DNA of 64,000 bases from Peromyscus leucopus (Eukaryota > Chordata > Mammalia > Rodentia > Cricetidae): contig NC_051063.1 in NCBI RefSeq assembly GCF_004664715.2, forward strand, positions 110,060,829 through 110,124,828. The letters are read 5' to 3'. Below, one piece after another: positions 9,601 to 22,835 of this stretch (positions within the stretch are counted from its first letter, which is position 1; the number at the start of each line of letters is the position of its first letter). Below the pieces are notes generated by a model. It did no database searches and had not been told where the DNA came from. It was given only the letters and a program-made list of their open reading frames with translations. A program made the translations under genes and the position numbers.

Positions 9601-12600
9601 CTCACTACGTTATTTTTCAAATAGGGACATGTATCTGCCTCACACTGCTGTGACAATTAAGTGAGATAGCACTATCAAATATTTATTATAAGGTTGGAAA
9701 AAACAGTAGATAGATGACAGATATTGCCTCCTTTTAGTTCCCTTTAAAGTGTAAGTTCTATGTCATATACATGATATAACTTATGGCATATATACAGCAT
9801 AGCTTACATATTAAAAGGGCCTGGGAAAACTACAAAAGGAAGAATCTCTTTAGATTGCAACATTGATTGACTTTTCCCTTCCTCCTTTGTTCAAAGAAAT
9901 TTGTTGTGCATCATGAATTTCCCAAGAGAGTTGGATACGATCTGTACACCATTTCAAAATTTAGTACAAATATTTTCATGAAGACAAAAATGCATCTTCC
10001 TTAGACACTTTGCATAATTTTCTTACGACTAAAGAAAATAAACACAAGGAAAACATATCTACAAACACACTGCAACCAGATCCTTTTAATGGGTCTGCTT
10101 TCTGTTCCACTCAAAGACAGAAACACAGAAACGAAATAGAAAAGCAAAATCAAGTCTCAAATGTCCTTAGCAACTTCCTGAGCTTCTGAGGACTGTGAGG
10201 ATAGATGCCTCTGTTATTCAAACTAGCCAAACAATGCCTTCTGACAGAATTTTACTGGCACCATACTTACCATCTTTATCCCAGAATGCTTCTTTTTATC
10301 AGGTGAGCCATTATTCCTATTTGTAAAGGGGCAATTTGTAAAGAGATCTGTGACAATGAAGAGAATGTTTCCTCACTGGGCTTCAAATACCTCATTCCTA
10401 AAGCACTTTAGTTGTCTTTATGTGACCATGCACTTGTGAAGTCTTATTAAATCCGACCTTGGTTGTTCTCTGCTTCTGTGACTCATGAAAAAGAATGTCA
10501 GTGGATGTAATTATTTCATCCAAGCAGCATTTACTGAGCATTGACCAGGTGTCAGACAGAGAGAACCTAGGGCCAGCTAGAGATCCTCATCAAAGATTTA
10601 ATCACTCAAAATGAATATAATTTGTTTTGTTCCCATTCCAGTAGCCTTATTCCATTTTTTTGGTGAAGTAGCCTGTATACTGATAAAATATTTAGCAATT
10701 GTTTTTATTTTATTAGATGTCTTCACCACCTTACCATTTATTGCTACTTGTTTTGTTAATATAGAAGCTGCAGCAACTTTAATGTGGCTCCCATCTGGAC
10801 ATAGGAATATTTGGAGCTAAAACTTACATGAAGAACTTACTATTGCTAGAAAAAGAAATGGTTTATAACTTATTTGTTCTTGATTTTTCTTGAGGTGGGG
10901 GCATACATTGTGTTTTATCAACTTTTCAAATCTTTACATCTCAAGGGAAGTTAATTTTGTAGGTGTGTTCAATGGCATGTGTTCCATCTTCTTGGGATGC
11001 ATTCAAACCCAAACAAAAACATAGAGTCTTCTTTTCTCTTTGCTAAATATTGAACCATCATTGAGCATAATGATAACTCTGTGAGAGTCTCTGAATTATC
11101 TTGCTAAAATGAACCCAGTATATGATTATATTTCAGAAGACTCAGAAAAGTTGAAGAATAACCTGTAGGCATCAAATATTAAGTATTAGGTGATGACTAC
11201 TAAGAATATATGGATATTCTTTTTACAAGCTATAGTATCCTAAAACACTGAACCAATACCTGGAAAGTCAAGTTCAAGGAAGGCCCAACTCCAAGGAAGG
11301 GAATTTCTAGGACCTGTTTTGATAAGAGGCCTATAGCAGACCAGCATCACCGCTCAGTGTGAATTAAAGGGAGAAACAGACCCTGAAAACAAACAGGGAT
11401 TAGTAAATATTTATTTGTGTTGGTTATATATCATAGATGATATATTGCTTCCCTGTCCTAGAGTTCTTGGAAGTATCTGATTTTACTCATATACGGGCAC
11501 ATGGAATATCTCATGTGAACTCTGAAGACTATATCTACATGAGATGTTTTAAAGAGAATCACCTACTTTTCATAATGCCAGATATTCAGGGACTCAGTGA
11601 TAAGATAGTGTAGAAACAGTGGCATACATGTCTTATGAGGAATGTAGGAGCTGACATTTCTCCATTTATCAAAGATGTGATAAAGGAAAGGTTGTGTAAT
11701 TTTCTAAGGCAAGAAAGAGGTCCAGCTACTACTTTGAGCTTGCCATTTTATGTTAGGCATTTTGCCTTCTCACTTGTATATGTATATATACATATATTGT
11801 AAACATACCTGTCCTAGAATATACCATGCTTCTGCTTCATACTCGTCTACTCAGTATCTATTTCTTGAGTGACATCTGTGCACCTGCATTGCTATTAGAG
11901 AAGAAAGCAAGTCAGGAACCAATATGTTCTCAGGAAACATCCTCACTTGTGAGAGGAGGAAGAATATCTGTCTATGTAAACAGGGCAGTTTCAAATAAAT
12001 TGAGTGCTGTGCAGGCAACAAAAGAGGATATTTTGTTAATAATTCTGCCCTCACACATATAGAAGGTGGCAATGACTAAATGCAAATTAATGAAATAGGA
12101 AGACAGCCAGTTCTGCCTTTTACATCTACTGGCATGCTGCCTTCCTGTGACTTCTTCCTCTAATCACATTTTCTGCTTTGCCCACAATACCATGTTTTCT
12201 TTCTGTTACACTTAGAAATTTTCAAAGTATTTACCTAAAATACTCCCAAATATTTAGTTTTATGAGTGATATATTTGAGACTAGGCAAAACAAACCTATA
12301 GAAAAGATTCAACAAGTGAGATGTGAGGTTCACGCAACCCTTTCTTTCTCAAAAAACTATGCAGAGTGAGTGTTCAATTTCTTAGCATTAAGCTCACATA
12401 GAACATGGAATATTCTTAGATGGTTACAGGACTCTCATTTTATTTTGATCATGTATAAACCAGGTTATAAAATATGTCAGAATTTCAATTCTCAGGACTC
12501 TCTATCAACTCCTTGCCCATATCATTTTAAACCCAGTACATGACAAGCATTATCCAAAGGACATTGTGTATAATGTTAAAGTCAGTCCATTCAAAAAAAG

Positions 12601-13435
12601 AGATTTAATTTATTGAATTTTCTTTAATATTCTAGTTTTTCTTTATCTAATGAGTGAAATAGTAGATAAATGTACCCTTTCAGAGTAGCATGGGCAATCC
12701 CATGGGTGAGTTGTTCCTTTCACTATGCCCAAGTTTTATATTTTCTAAATAAAGTGATTCCTGGGGGTTTGCTTTTGATGCTTAAAAGTAATGACATGTT
12801 CATCTGTAGTCATACATATCAACTAACTAAATGACAAAATCATGACTCAGAATACATACTACATAGATATTTTCTCCCTGTACACCAAGCCCTAGTTTAA
12901 ATTTCAAACAAGTCATTATCTGAATTCATGAGAATGAATATGAAGGATATAAAAAAATGGAAAATGTGTAATTTACTGAAAGCACAGAACCATTAATTGT
13001 CATTGATGGTTTTCATTAAACTAGCAGCATATGTTGCTATTATAAGGATGTTTGTCATGAGATCCTGAGAGGTCTATTAACAGTAAAACCCTATTATTCC
13101 AGATGTCTCACATCCATGTAATACAACCACAATAATTAATTTCATATGGACTAAATTCATAAATCTAGAAAACTAGAAGATATGTTACTCACCACAGAAG
13201 GCATTTTATATTCTATTTATAATCAGACTGAAATGCTAAAAAATGCCATTAATTACAGGGAAACCCACTATCATTTTTCTTTATCTGTAGAATGGACTTT
13301 GAATTTAAAATAATCCATTACCATTATAAAGGGAGCATCTGAACAAACAAAGAGAAGAGAAAGTCTCTGCCACATCTGCTGCAGCCACAGCCCCTTCCCT
13401 CCTGTGACATTGTCAATGCTCGCCTTAATACTTGC
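9601..13435. other. Long unassigned stretch, no gene found
   Basis: No gene-like frame and no well-preserved young repeat. The word 'gcatttactgagcattgacc' near 10526 resembles old L2/MIR relics, and a short TA run lies at 11778-11798. Frames at 10611-10820 and 11826-12072 are 60-80 codons, as expected by chance in AT-rich DNA. Confidence 0.45.
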
Positions 13436-13439
13436 ATCC

Positions 13440-13700
13440 GCCACCTCCAGCTGGCTGTGGCTGAGCACTTGTCTTGTGCCAGGCACCAAGCTGGATGCTT
13501 TGCATAGATCGTGACTTATCCTGACACAATTCATGTTAGTCTGCCTATTTTATAAACTCTGTACCTTAGGGAGATGAAGGCTCAAAAGTTAAGCAACTGA
13601 TCCACAGCCATAACACCTAAATAGCAGCAGCAGAATTTAAATTTACAATCTTTATATCAAAGCCCAGTTCCTTCCCACATGCCCTAGCTGTCATTCCAAA
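13440..13700 (-). mobile_element. MIR/L2-type ancient repeat
   Basis: It contains 'ttgtgccaggcaccaagctg', then 'gggagatgaaggctcaaaag', 'ttaagcaactgatccacagc' and 'aagcccagttccttc', the order of a reverse-complement MIR. It is clearly diverged, as expected for a mammal-wide element. Confidence 0.55.
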
Positions 13701-15820
13701 ACAGTAACAAAAGCTTTATTTTATTATATTCTTGACCCAGTGTGTCGATGTGAGTTGGGGATGAATCAAGGGACTCTGCATTCAGGAGTCTGAAGGTCAA
13801 CTATTTTAACTGCCATTCAATGCCAGAATTCCCTCTCATAATGCTTGACAAAGAACTCACCCACTGTTCACTAAATTCCACACCTCTAAAAGGCATCTGT
13901 CCATCTTCTTTTATATTCTTAACACCTGTAACACATCCTGGTATTATGGTCAGCATACCCTTGTATTATGGGACATGGGACAATGAAACACACAATGCAG
14001 GAAATTCAAGAGGGAAGGTTTCTAGTTCATGATGATGGGATTAAATTAATGTAAGGATAACATTAGATAAATTATACACTGCTTTCAAATTTAAATTTAA
14101 GCCTGGTCCTTGTATAAAGAGAAATGGAAGCGTGTAAACAGTATCTTTGTTAATAATGGACATTAATTGAGTGATATTTATGCATCAGTTACTCTGTGAT
14201 GTATAATGAATTAATTATAAACACAACTAATTTTCATAACAATACTGATATGGGTGTTTTTGTGTTGCTGGACACAGATAAATTAAGAAAGGTAATAAAA
14301 AGTGTCAGGTAAAGCCTGCACACAACACAATAGTGCATTCTCCTTGTGAGTTCAGAATAAGCTAATGGAATATCATGCAATTCAATTTTCGTATTTGTCT
14401 ATTTGTAGTTTGCTATTGAATGTTCTTATATAATGGGGAAGATAACTTGTAAGATAATTTGGTTTGGCCTTGAAGTAGGAAACAGGAAAAGTCAGAATGA
14501 AAATTCACACTCCAAGAAGCTGGAGGAGCTGGGTATAGTAGAGCTAATAGATTAGGCCTGTGCCATCATCTCTCATCTGCACTGGATGAAGGCAGAAAGC
14601 AGTGTCATGGAGGGAGTCAGATTGCTGCCTTTCAGGTCTAACGGGATCACATTTAAATGCAGCTCTGACATTTACTGTCAGAGTGACAAGGGATGCCCCA
14701 TTATTTCAACCCTTCACATAAAAACAAGCAAGCAAACAAACAAACAAACAAACAAAACAACTAGTTGTAATACCTACTGACATGACAGGACACTGGGAAG
14801 ATAAAATAAGATGATACATGTGACTATAAGTACAACTCCTCTAATAGACTTAAGCAAACATGTAAATATCACCATTAGTCACTCTGTTACAGATGAGAAA
14901 CCAGAGTGGCTGATGTACCACGATGTGCTCAATAAAGTTTATAGAATAAACAAAGGTCTGTGTAAAATAATCTGCAATCAATGGAGAGAAGTTGTCACAG
15001 AAGTTGATGAAGGCATTGGGGCATCTCTCTTTTGTCATATTTTCAAATGGTAGCAGCAAAGGAAATACCTTATTTTTTTTTAGCACTTTCAGAGAATTTG
15101 TCTCTTTGACCCTACATTCAGTGCCAGCCCCAATAATTTCTATGGTCTAAGTACTTTGCCCTCTGCTTTCTCTACAACTATGGAACACAGAATGAGTTGA
15201 TGCCAGGAACTTGTCCCAACTTCATACAAGATATAAACTATAAAGAAAAAGCTAGCTGACTAAAATGGAAAATGAACAATGAAAGAGTCAGTGTTCTACT
15301 TCATCTTCGATTCTCTTCCAGCAGCTAGCTCCTAATATTAAGACTTAGTGGCCTTCATTTAACTTTCTATATGATGCTAAGTCTTCATGTACACATTAGT
15401 GGATGAGACTCTCACTCTTACAGCTAGCTAAGTTGTTGGGTTCTCAACACTTGTTTTTTGATGAGAAAACTGAGAAATGAGTCGCTGACACAGGTGAACC
15501 CAAATCAATAATCACAAAGAGGCAGAAAAAGAAACATAATGTTTTAAAACCTACAACAGCTGCTGTTACTATGAAAATGAAATCTGTATTCCTGTGTTCC
15601 TTTCAATCAATGCTGGTTTCTGTTCTCTTGTTGGGCTTGAGTCAGGAACTCATTGCCCTGATTATCATTTTCTCAGGACATGGAATTTCTTCTGAGGAAG
15701 TCATATTTTCTATGACTTCAGGTAGGAAGGCCAATATGTAGTCAGAAGATACAGAAGTATTCATCAGCAGGTGTGCTGGAGAGGCACTCCAGTAGGTAGA
15801 AGGGCAGAATTTCTTTAGTT
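13701..15820. other. Unassigned DNA with a small (CAAA)n tract
   Basis: No gene identified. A (CAAA)n run of about 30 bp lies at 14726-14758. Wording near 14160-14260 could be an L2 relic. Overlapping frames at 14811-15086 on both strands have no recognisable product. Confidence 0.45.
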
Positions 15821-15821
15821 T

Positions 15822-15872
15822 CTTTTTCTTTCTCTTTCTATTCTTCCTTCCTTCCTTCCTTTCTTCCTCTTT

Positions 15873-15935
<63 letters not shown>

Positions 15936-15983
15936 CCACCCTCTCTCCCTCTCCCTTCCTCCCTCCCTCCTTCCCTCCTGTTT
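15822..15983. repeat. Long (TTTC)n/(TTCC)n polypyrimidine tract
   Basis: About 160 bp of almost pure pyrimidine: TTCC units, a long uninterrupted run of TTTC (about 15868-15933), then CTCC-rich sequence. It directly precedes the 3' end of a minus-strand B1, so it most likely grew from that B1's A-tail (GAAA units on the minus strand). Confidence 0.95.
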
Positions 15984-15984
15984 C

Positions 15985-16092
15985 TTTCCTTTTCTTATGG
16001 TGGGGTTTCAGGGTCTCACTATAGCTTTATTTGTCCTAGAACTCACTGTGTAGACTGGAATGGCCTCAAACTCAGAGATCTGCCTGTCATAG
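15985..16092 (-). mobile_element. B1 SINE fragment, minus
   Basis: The plus strand reads 'ggggtttcagggtctcacta', 'gtcctagaactcactgtgta' and 'ggcctcaaactcagagatct', a reverse-complement B1. The 5' third of the element (the 'cccagcactt' part) is missing beyond 16092. Confidence 0.82.
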
Positions 16093-19000
16093 AATGGCAG
16101 AGTTTCTATCCTAATGTTCTAGGCTCTTTTAACAGTTCTCTTCAGGTATCTGTAAATCTAAAATCTGGGTCACTATGTAGTTCAAAGAAAGTCATCTGGG
16201 ACCATAAAATTTCATGGTAATCATGATAATTTTGCTTGAAAATTATCATTGAAAGAACTAGGAAAAGCAGGCAGGCAGCCCTTAATTTGTGTTTTCTTCT
16301 TAGCTTCCAAGTAGAGTTTTACTGAAGAAAGCAACTGATGAGCTATGGTAAAACAGATTAAAATTTTTAAAATTGATATTTTAAGCCAAATTTGCTTGAT
16401 TCTACTACAGAGGTCATTGTCCTGAGAAGAGGAGGAATTGGTACTCTACTACCAAGTTTAGTTAATCCATGCTATTTTAATTTTTTCACTAAAGACCTTT
16501 GTATCTCTAGATTCAGGTATGGTATTACAACAAAGATTACATTATTGGCAGCCTTGTGTCGGGAGTTGAGAAAGAGCACTGGAGAACAGAAGGATTTTGA
16601 TATCAAACTATTTCAGAGGAAATGCACTGTATACAAGGTACTATTGCAGGAAAATATGTTTGATTCAAACCTTTATTTTGAAAAGATTTGAATTATTAAA
16701 CATTAACCAGAAATATTTAATAATAGCTTTAACCCTCTTCATTTCTCTTTTCTAATTATTGAAAAAAAAGCCAGCTAAATTTAATTATAGAATTATGACA
16801 TTTCAAGAGATCTATGTTAAGGAAATCTGCCAAAGAATTTGAGATGCATGCTAAGTAAACAAAATGTGAAGACACAGACTGGGCACCAGACTCATCCCAC
16901 ACTAGTGGTCATATAAACCTCAGATTTTCTTTCCTGTTTGAATAACAGAACCAGGTGAAGCCTTAGTATTGGTTTGCATAAACACCTTTCAGATGAAGTG
17001 AAATGACACAGGCATACTTTTATCAAATTATTGGAATTTTGCATGCCTATGCACACTGTACATAGAATAAATGAATTAATATACTCATAAATACTTTTAG
17101 AGCACTTTCAATAATATGGCCAATGCTTAGTTATTGGTAGCATTTTTAGTTCAGTAACAACTGATTTATTACCTGCATTAATTTTAATTGTGCATCTCAT
17201 TACTCTACGAGAATACAGGATCACTGCTATTTCATACTAATGTTCTTTAAAACTATTAGTATACAACATAATTATAACCTATGCTCGCAGGATCTGTCAC
17301 CTGACCATATCAAGATTCTGTGCTCATTTAATACCTTTTAGTAGTCAATGGCATGGGCAGAACAAAACTCCTCATTTGCACTTTTATTAAAAGAAAAAGA
17401 GAAACTTTGACTTATTTTGTTTCTTTGGAACAACTTTAAGCTCCAATTTTCTTAACAATGCATTTGGTAATGGGCAAACCTTTCTTTCTTACATACTAAT
17501 TGATTTTTGAGAATTCATATAACTGTATTTTTCAGTTATGACCAAGTCAAATGAGATATTTTGCTTGATTGATTCAATTTTATTCTTAATGGGACCATTC
17601 GAGTTTAAGAGCTGTCAGTAAAAGAGTGTGATTTTTTTCAGTGTAAATTCGGTTTGAAAGTGGAATTAGATAATACCTAGTGACATATTTATGTAAAGCG
17701 AGTTTGTATACAAGATGTCCAGTTTCTAGACTATCAGCCACCATTCTAAATACCTTGACACAGAGCTGAAATTACTTATTAAGTGTGGAATTTCCTGAGT
17801 CTACTTTTCAATTTTTCTTTTAAAATGAAGCTTGAATTATATACTAGTCATAACTAGCTCGTGGAAAGAAGCTTATCCATATAGGTTTATAATAGTATGT
17901 ATTAATTAAAGTTTCATAAAAAGGGAAAGAATTTCAAGAGCATGATGCATTTACTTTGGAACAATAGATACTTAGACTGATAGTAAGAGAATGAGTCAAA
18001 GATACTGAAATAAAAACATCAAATATTTCATTAATGAGCTCATTTTTTAACATGAGGACCTGGCTATAGGCTCGGAATTTCTGCCTAGATCTCTGCCTCA
18101 TCAAAAGTCACTCTATTTCTGATATGTCTGCATTTAATGAAAATCACTAGAGTATTTTTATGAAAACAGTTGGGGAATGACTCTGGGGATGGTTTCTCTG
18201 AAGAGTCTACCCTTCAATAAAGCCTCTACTGGATCTGAGTATTAGCCCTTTCCACACAATATTTTGCAACCTATATTTATGTAGAGTGTTGTGGAAATAT
18301 AAAGAATAATGTAAGAAATGTTGGTTCAAATAGTCAGGAACTTCTCAGCAAAAGAAAACTGGGTTATGTCTTGAAAGGAGAAGCCATAGTTGAACATGTA
18401 CAGAAAAATAGAAAGATAAAAGGACATATGTAAAACCACTGGATGACTAAAACATGTGGAAGAGGCATCCTGTGACAGACTGTAACAAAAGAGGTCATTA
18501 ATGTCATACTACAGTTTGGTGTTGAGAGTGAAGGATGATGGTGCCAAGCATGCAATACACTACACTTACTTATTCACATCTGGATTCCTGCTTTTAGCAC
18601 AGATATTGAGTCACCACTTTTGAAGTGCATTTTGTGCTTATATTTTTTTTTTCCATGAAGATACTGATATACGGTTAGGTTTGAGAATAGTCTATGTTGT
18701 GTTTATAACCTATTTTTGCAAGACAGAGGTTGTACCTTGCTCTCTGTAGCTCTCGCTAGATAGAATTAGCTTCTCTGGCAACAGTTCTAAATATACTGTA
18801 ATGTCCTCTACTGATAATGTTCTCAGATTCTAAGTAGATGTTTAGGAACTATAGAGAGCAGAATATAAAGATTCTTAACATTTAGTTAAGGTTTTAACTT
18901 TTTCTATTTCACTCTGCCTTGTACAATGATATGAACCAAACATGATTTGCCAAAGAGTAGGGTAATCAAGAGGAATTATTATCTCAGAGGATGTAGGAGG

Positions 19001-20190
19001 ATCAAGAATACATACACTAGATTTTATTCCTTCATAGTACATGTCTCTTTATAATATCACTTTTCATTCTTTTGCCATTTTACCATTCAGAGCAGAAAAT
19101 CCCTTGAATGTGCAATATTATCTAAACTTATAACTCATTTCCTACCATTAATTGAAGAAACGTTTATCAATTAGATGAATAAACTACTTCCAATAATTAC
19201 AGTTATGTATGTTGTCCCTGCTCAAGGCTGAGGGCACTATCTTCAAATTTGTAGACCCCAGTCTGAATAAAGTAAAGAAATAATGCAAATATTTTGTTAA
19301 AATTCAGAGTTGCATTAAGCCACCAATAGTTTTTGTTTATTCAGTTTCTTCCTCATTGGCCTGAAGAGATTGTAGAAGCAAGGTTTTAATTGTTAGAAGT
19401 CTTTTCTATTTGACACTGTTGAGATGAGGATGCTGAGATTTTATAAGTCCGGGCTGTGCCTGAGATTTCTGAGATCTTTGTGAGAGGTCAAGTGATGTAA
19501 ATTAATAGGCATGAGCTGCACAGAAGTCGTTATTAATATAATCAAGTAAAGCAAGGAAAAACTGTGTCTAGAATCTTCAGCATAGAATGTTCCAAATAGC
19601 ATTGACAGTCTCAGTCTTGGAAAGAGTTTGGTTATACCAAACTTTGAGACATTTTCAAGTACCTAGTACTCCTTTGACTTTATCCATCGTATTTTGGGAC
19701 CATCTTGATTGTCAAGATGGAGAAATAAATACTAAGTTTTCAACAATATCTATTTAAAAACAGCTTTGGCTGTTCGAATATAGTACCCTACCCTAAGAAG
19801 ACTTTTGTTTGTTTTCATAGCTGTGACAGAATTGAGAAGTATAGAAATCACTAGACAATATCTTAGCTGATGATTCTATAACAAAATATCTGTATACAAG
19901 GTGACTTAAACAGTAAACACATTTCTCAGTCTTAAAAGAGCCAAATCTCAGGTTTAAAAACTTTAGTCCCAGGGAAAGCCCCCATAATTGCTTATTAATT
20001 AACTAATCGATTAACTAATTTTCATTAAATGTCCCATTTATTTTTAAAAGTCCCAAGAAGTAAAGCTTAGTTCAAGTATTATTTGAGCAACAATGGCATT
20101 GCTCATCTTTTCCCACATTGACACTGTACATACTTAGAATGTATCTAAGGAGTCTCATGGAGACTCAAATATGATTTCCAGACTTCATAG
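16093..20190. other. Long unassigned AT-rich stretch, no gene found
   Basis: No SINE, LINE or LTR was recognised, and no frame over about 100 codons. The 99-codon plus frame at 16392-16691 has no recognisable domain. A 9-bp inverted repeat at 19700-19720 is noted under findings. Low recognisable repeat content over 4 kb makes this one of the more single-copy parts of the window. Confidence 0.45.
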
Positions 20191-20194
20191 ATGT

Positions 20195-20585
20195 GAGGAT
20201 TGCCTTTTATTATCAACTGGACATAGCCTGGAGTCACCTGGAAAGTGAATCTCAATGAGTGATTACTTACACCATCTTGGTCCATGGTCTGTCTATGGGA
20301 GAATGTCTTAATTAAGATAATTGACGTGGGGAGATTCAGCCTGGGCAAGAGATTTGAATTTTACACAAATAGAAAATAAAGCTGGACACTGACGAGAAAG
20401 TCAGGATGCATGTATCACCCCTCTCTGCTCTATGACTATGACCAGGTGTCTCAGACTCCTGTTTCTGTGGCTACCATACAACATAGTCAATGACCTGAAA
20501 TTGTGAGCTAAAGTAAACAGTTTCTTCCACAAGTTGTTATCTGTCAGAATATTTTACTACAACAACAGAAATGAAACCAAGACCA
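20195..20585 (+). mobile_element. MaLR (MT-like) LTR, solo
   Basis: It opens with 'ttattatcaactggacatag' and 'cctggagtcacctgg', continues with 'gtcttaattaagataattga', and ends with 'attgtgagctaaagtaaaca' and 'ttactacaacaacagaaat'. This is the order of MT/MaLR LTRs from U3 start to the polyadenylation region. Divergence is high and no internal region adjoins it. Confidence 0.65.
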
Positions 20586-20589
20586 TAGC

Positions 20590-21425
20590 CTTGCCAAACT
20601 TCTGTTTGCTTTGTTTTGAATAGAAACACAATGTACAGGGAAAATTTGGTCTGATTAAAGTTGGAGAAATTTATCTGAGTGTCAGAAATAACATTACAAA
20701 GCTGTGAATTCACCCCAACATCTATTATCCTTGCTTTGTGCAGTCATTGAATGCTTCCTATACTAAAATATAAACACTTCTCACAGGATTGAGCATCTGA
20801 TGATACAAAGTGCATGAAGGTAGGCTAAAAGTACAACTTAGTCCCATTCATTCCTAGTGAGCAGAGGTAGAAATCACATTCGAAAGACAAAGAGAATGAG
20901 CATGATGTCGTGAACACATAGGAAGTTACGTAAGATCACATTGTAATTCTTTCTTCTTTCATATCAGGTACAGTGACCATTTCCCTAGTGACTCAGAAAA
21001 TCAAGGTTACCAACCTGGGGTAGGCTACTGGGTTTAATTTTAGGAAAAATCTGTTTTGTGTAGAGCACTTCAGTGTAAAAAGCCACACAGGCTATCTTAA
21101 AAGAGCTTTTTGAATTTGTTTGAAGTCTTTAAAAAAACTTGCATATAAATGTTGAATATCTCCTAAATGTCAATCAATCTTGTTTTCCAGTTAGCTTAGA
21201 ATAAAATGGTAATGAACTCGCATTTAGCCAGTGCCTTACTCAGAGTGAGAGCATAATTAGACTTGGAAAAGACCTATTATGATATCCAATTCCATCACTC
21301 CACCCAGAGAGGACTATTTCTCCTGAGAGTTCTTTCTTACCATGCCCTGGTTAGTTTGAAACCCTCCAGCGATGAAATATTCACAGCATTTTCTAAATTA
21401 TTTAATCTCAAACTTAAGGAGGAAG
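20590..21425. other. Unassigned DNA
   Basis: No gene or recognisable repeat. The overlapping small frames on both strands at 21263-21552 look incidental. Confidence 0.4.
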
Positions 21426-21429
21426 AACT

Positions 21430-21590
21430 CCCACCAAGAATCAGGAAAGTGTGGATTTGCTTCTTGGTTTTATCATTTATTTGTTTGTAACTCTGAGCCA
21501 GAAGCCTAGGCTTTCTAAGCTTCAATTTAAAAAGCCCTGTCAACATTTTCATATCACGAGACTGTAGTGAGAATTAAGAAAGAAAACACA
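21430..21590 (+). mobile_element. MIR-like SINE
   Basis: It contains 'gtgtggatttgcttcttggt', 'tttgtttgtaactctgagcc' and 'tgtagtgagaattaagaa', following the MIR order of body, core and right side, with many differences. Confidence 0.45.
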
Positions 21591-21737
21591 TGTGATCCGA
21601 CAGACACGAAGATTGCAGCGCCGGAGTCACTGGGTGGATATAATTTCTCTCATTGACAGCCTTCTAACAAGCACCCTCTCACCTATTCTCCACAGGCACC
21701 TCCTCCTTTCAAACTTTCTTGAGGAAAACAGTTTAAT

Positions 21738-21775
21738 TGGAGTGTGTGTGTGTGGTGTGTGTGTGTGGGAGGTGT
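21738..21775. repeat. (TG)n microsatellite, interrupted
   Basis: TG repeats broken by 'gtggtgtg'. A second TG-rich patch lies at 22010-22062. Confidence 0.85.
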
Positions 21776-22155
21776 ATTCTTCTTTTGCATAAGTCTCCAA
21801 GTGAAAGGACTACAGATAGTGTGACTGAAAACAACAGACTTTCATTCTCTCAGAGTCCTAGAAGCTTGAAATCCAAGGTCAAAGTGTCACCTATGACAGA
21901 TCTCGAGAGTCTTCATTTGCCACCTCCTGTGTTCTTTTGGTTCTCAGATGGCTATGCCTTCCTCCTCAACTAGTAGCTGCTTTCTTCTGTCTTCACACAG
22001 CCTTCTTCCTCATGTGTGTGTGTTTGTGTGTTCTCTTCTTGTATGTGTGCGTGTGCATGTGTTTATGTCCAGAATCATAGTTAATCATCTGTATGCATAT
22101 GCACCTGTGTGAATGAAATGTGGAAGCCAGTGTATAGCTTTCTTTAGTTACTGTC

Positions 22156-22223
22156 TGCCAACTTCTCTCTCTCTAGCTCTCTGTTTCTGTCTCTGTCTGT
22201 CTCTCTCTCTGTCTGTCTCTCTC

Positions 22224-22310
<87 letters not shown>
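22156..22310. repeat. Long compound (TC)n(TG)n microsatellite
   Basis: Starts as TCTCTC with CTGT interruptions, becomes pure TC from about 22225 to 22274, then switches to TG to 22309. It is the longest TC/TG tract in the window and has the same design as 6355-6441. Confidence 0.95.
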
Positions 22311-22311
<1 letters not shown>

Positions 22312-22389
22312 AGTCACACACATATATACAGGTGATTATACCCTTTGCAACAGGTATAGAAACCAGGGAAGGATATTGTCTTACTTTCT

Positions 22390-22590
22390 CACTCTCCTCT
22401 TTGAGCCAGGGTCTCTCACTGAAACTGAAGCTAGGCAGGAGGCCAACAAGCCACAGTGTTCTCTCTATCTCTATCCCCAACCCAACTGAGGTTGCAAGCA
22501 CTCACATAGCCACACCTAGATTTTTAAATGGCTGGTGAGAAACAAACTCAAATCTTTACTGTTTTATCTACTGGGCCATCTCTCTACTCT
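22390..22590 (-). mobile_element. B4-like SINE (tRNA head plus B1-like body), minus
   Basis: The plus strand reads 'gagccagggtctctcactga', 'ctaggcaggaggccaaca', 'gagaaacaaactcaaatctt' and 'ctactgggccatctctct', i.e. the reverse complement of a SINE with a tRNA-like head at the high-coordinate end and a 7SL/B1-like body. It is diverged and is followed by a second similar element. Confidence 0.65.
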
Positions 22591-22611
22591 AATTGTCCTC
22601 AATAATTATTA

Positions 22612-22834
22612 TTTATGTACAAAGTCTTTCACTGGCCTGAAACTCACCAAATAGGCTATGTAGTCTGGGGCAAGTCAACCTAAGGAAATTCATGTGTCTA
22701 TCTCACCAGCATGAGATTTCAAATTCATGCTATCACATCCAGTATTTTTAACATGGATTCTTGGGATTGAACTCAGATCATCATACTCGCAAGGCAAGCA
22801 CTTAACCCAACTACTAATCCATCTCCCTGCACCT
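22612..22834 (-). mobile_element. Second B4-like SINE, minus
   Basis: The order matches the neighbour: 'ttcactggcctgaaactcac', 'aaataggctatgtagtctgg', 'gggattgaactcagatcatc', 'gcaaggcaagcacttaaccc' and 'aatccatctccctgcacc'. The last two parts are the reverse complement of the tRNA-like head. Confidence 0.7.
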
Positions 22835-22835
22835 G

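Noticed and set aside
13271..13534. 87-codon minus frame with exon-like composition
   Set aside because: Overlaps an ancient MIR/L2 repeat; no clear splice sites or recognisable product.
14726..14758. (CAAA)n run as a possible SINE tail
   Set aside because: No SINE body could be read next to it.
22113..22538. Frames of 66-117 codons across the (TC)n(TG)n tract
   Set aside because: Their length comes from the simple repeat and the flanking B4-like SINE.
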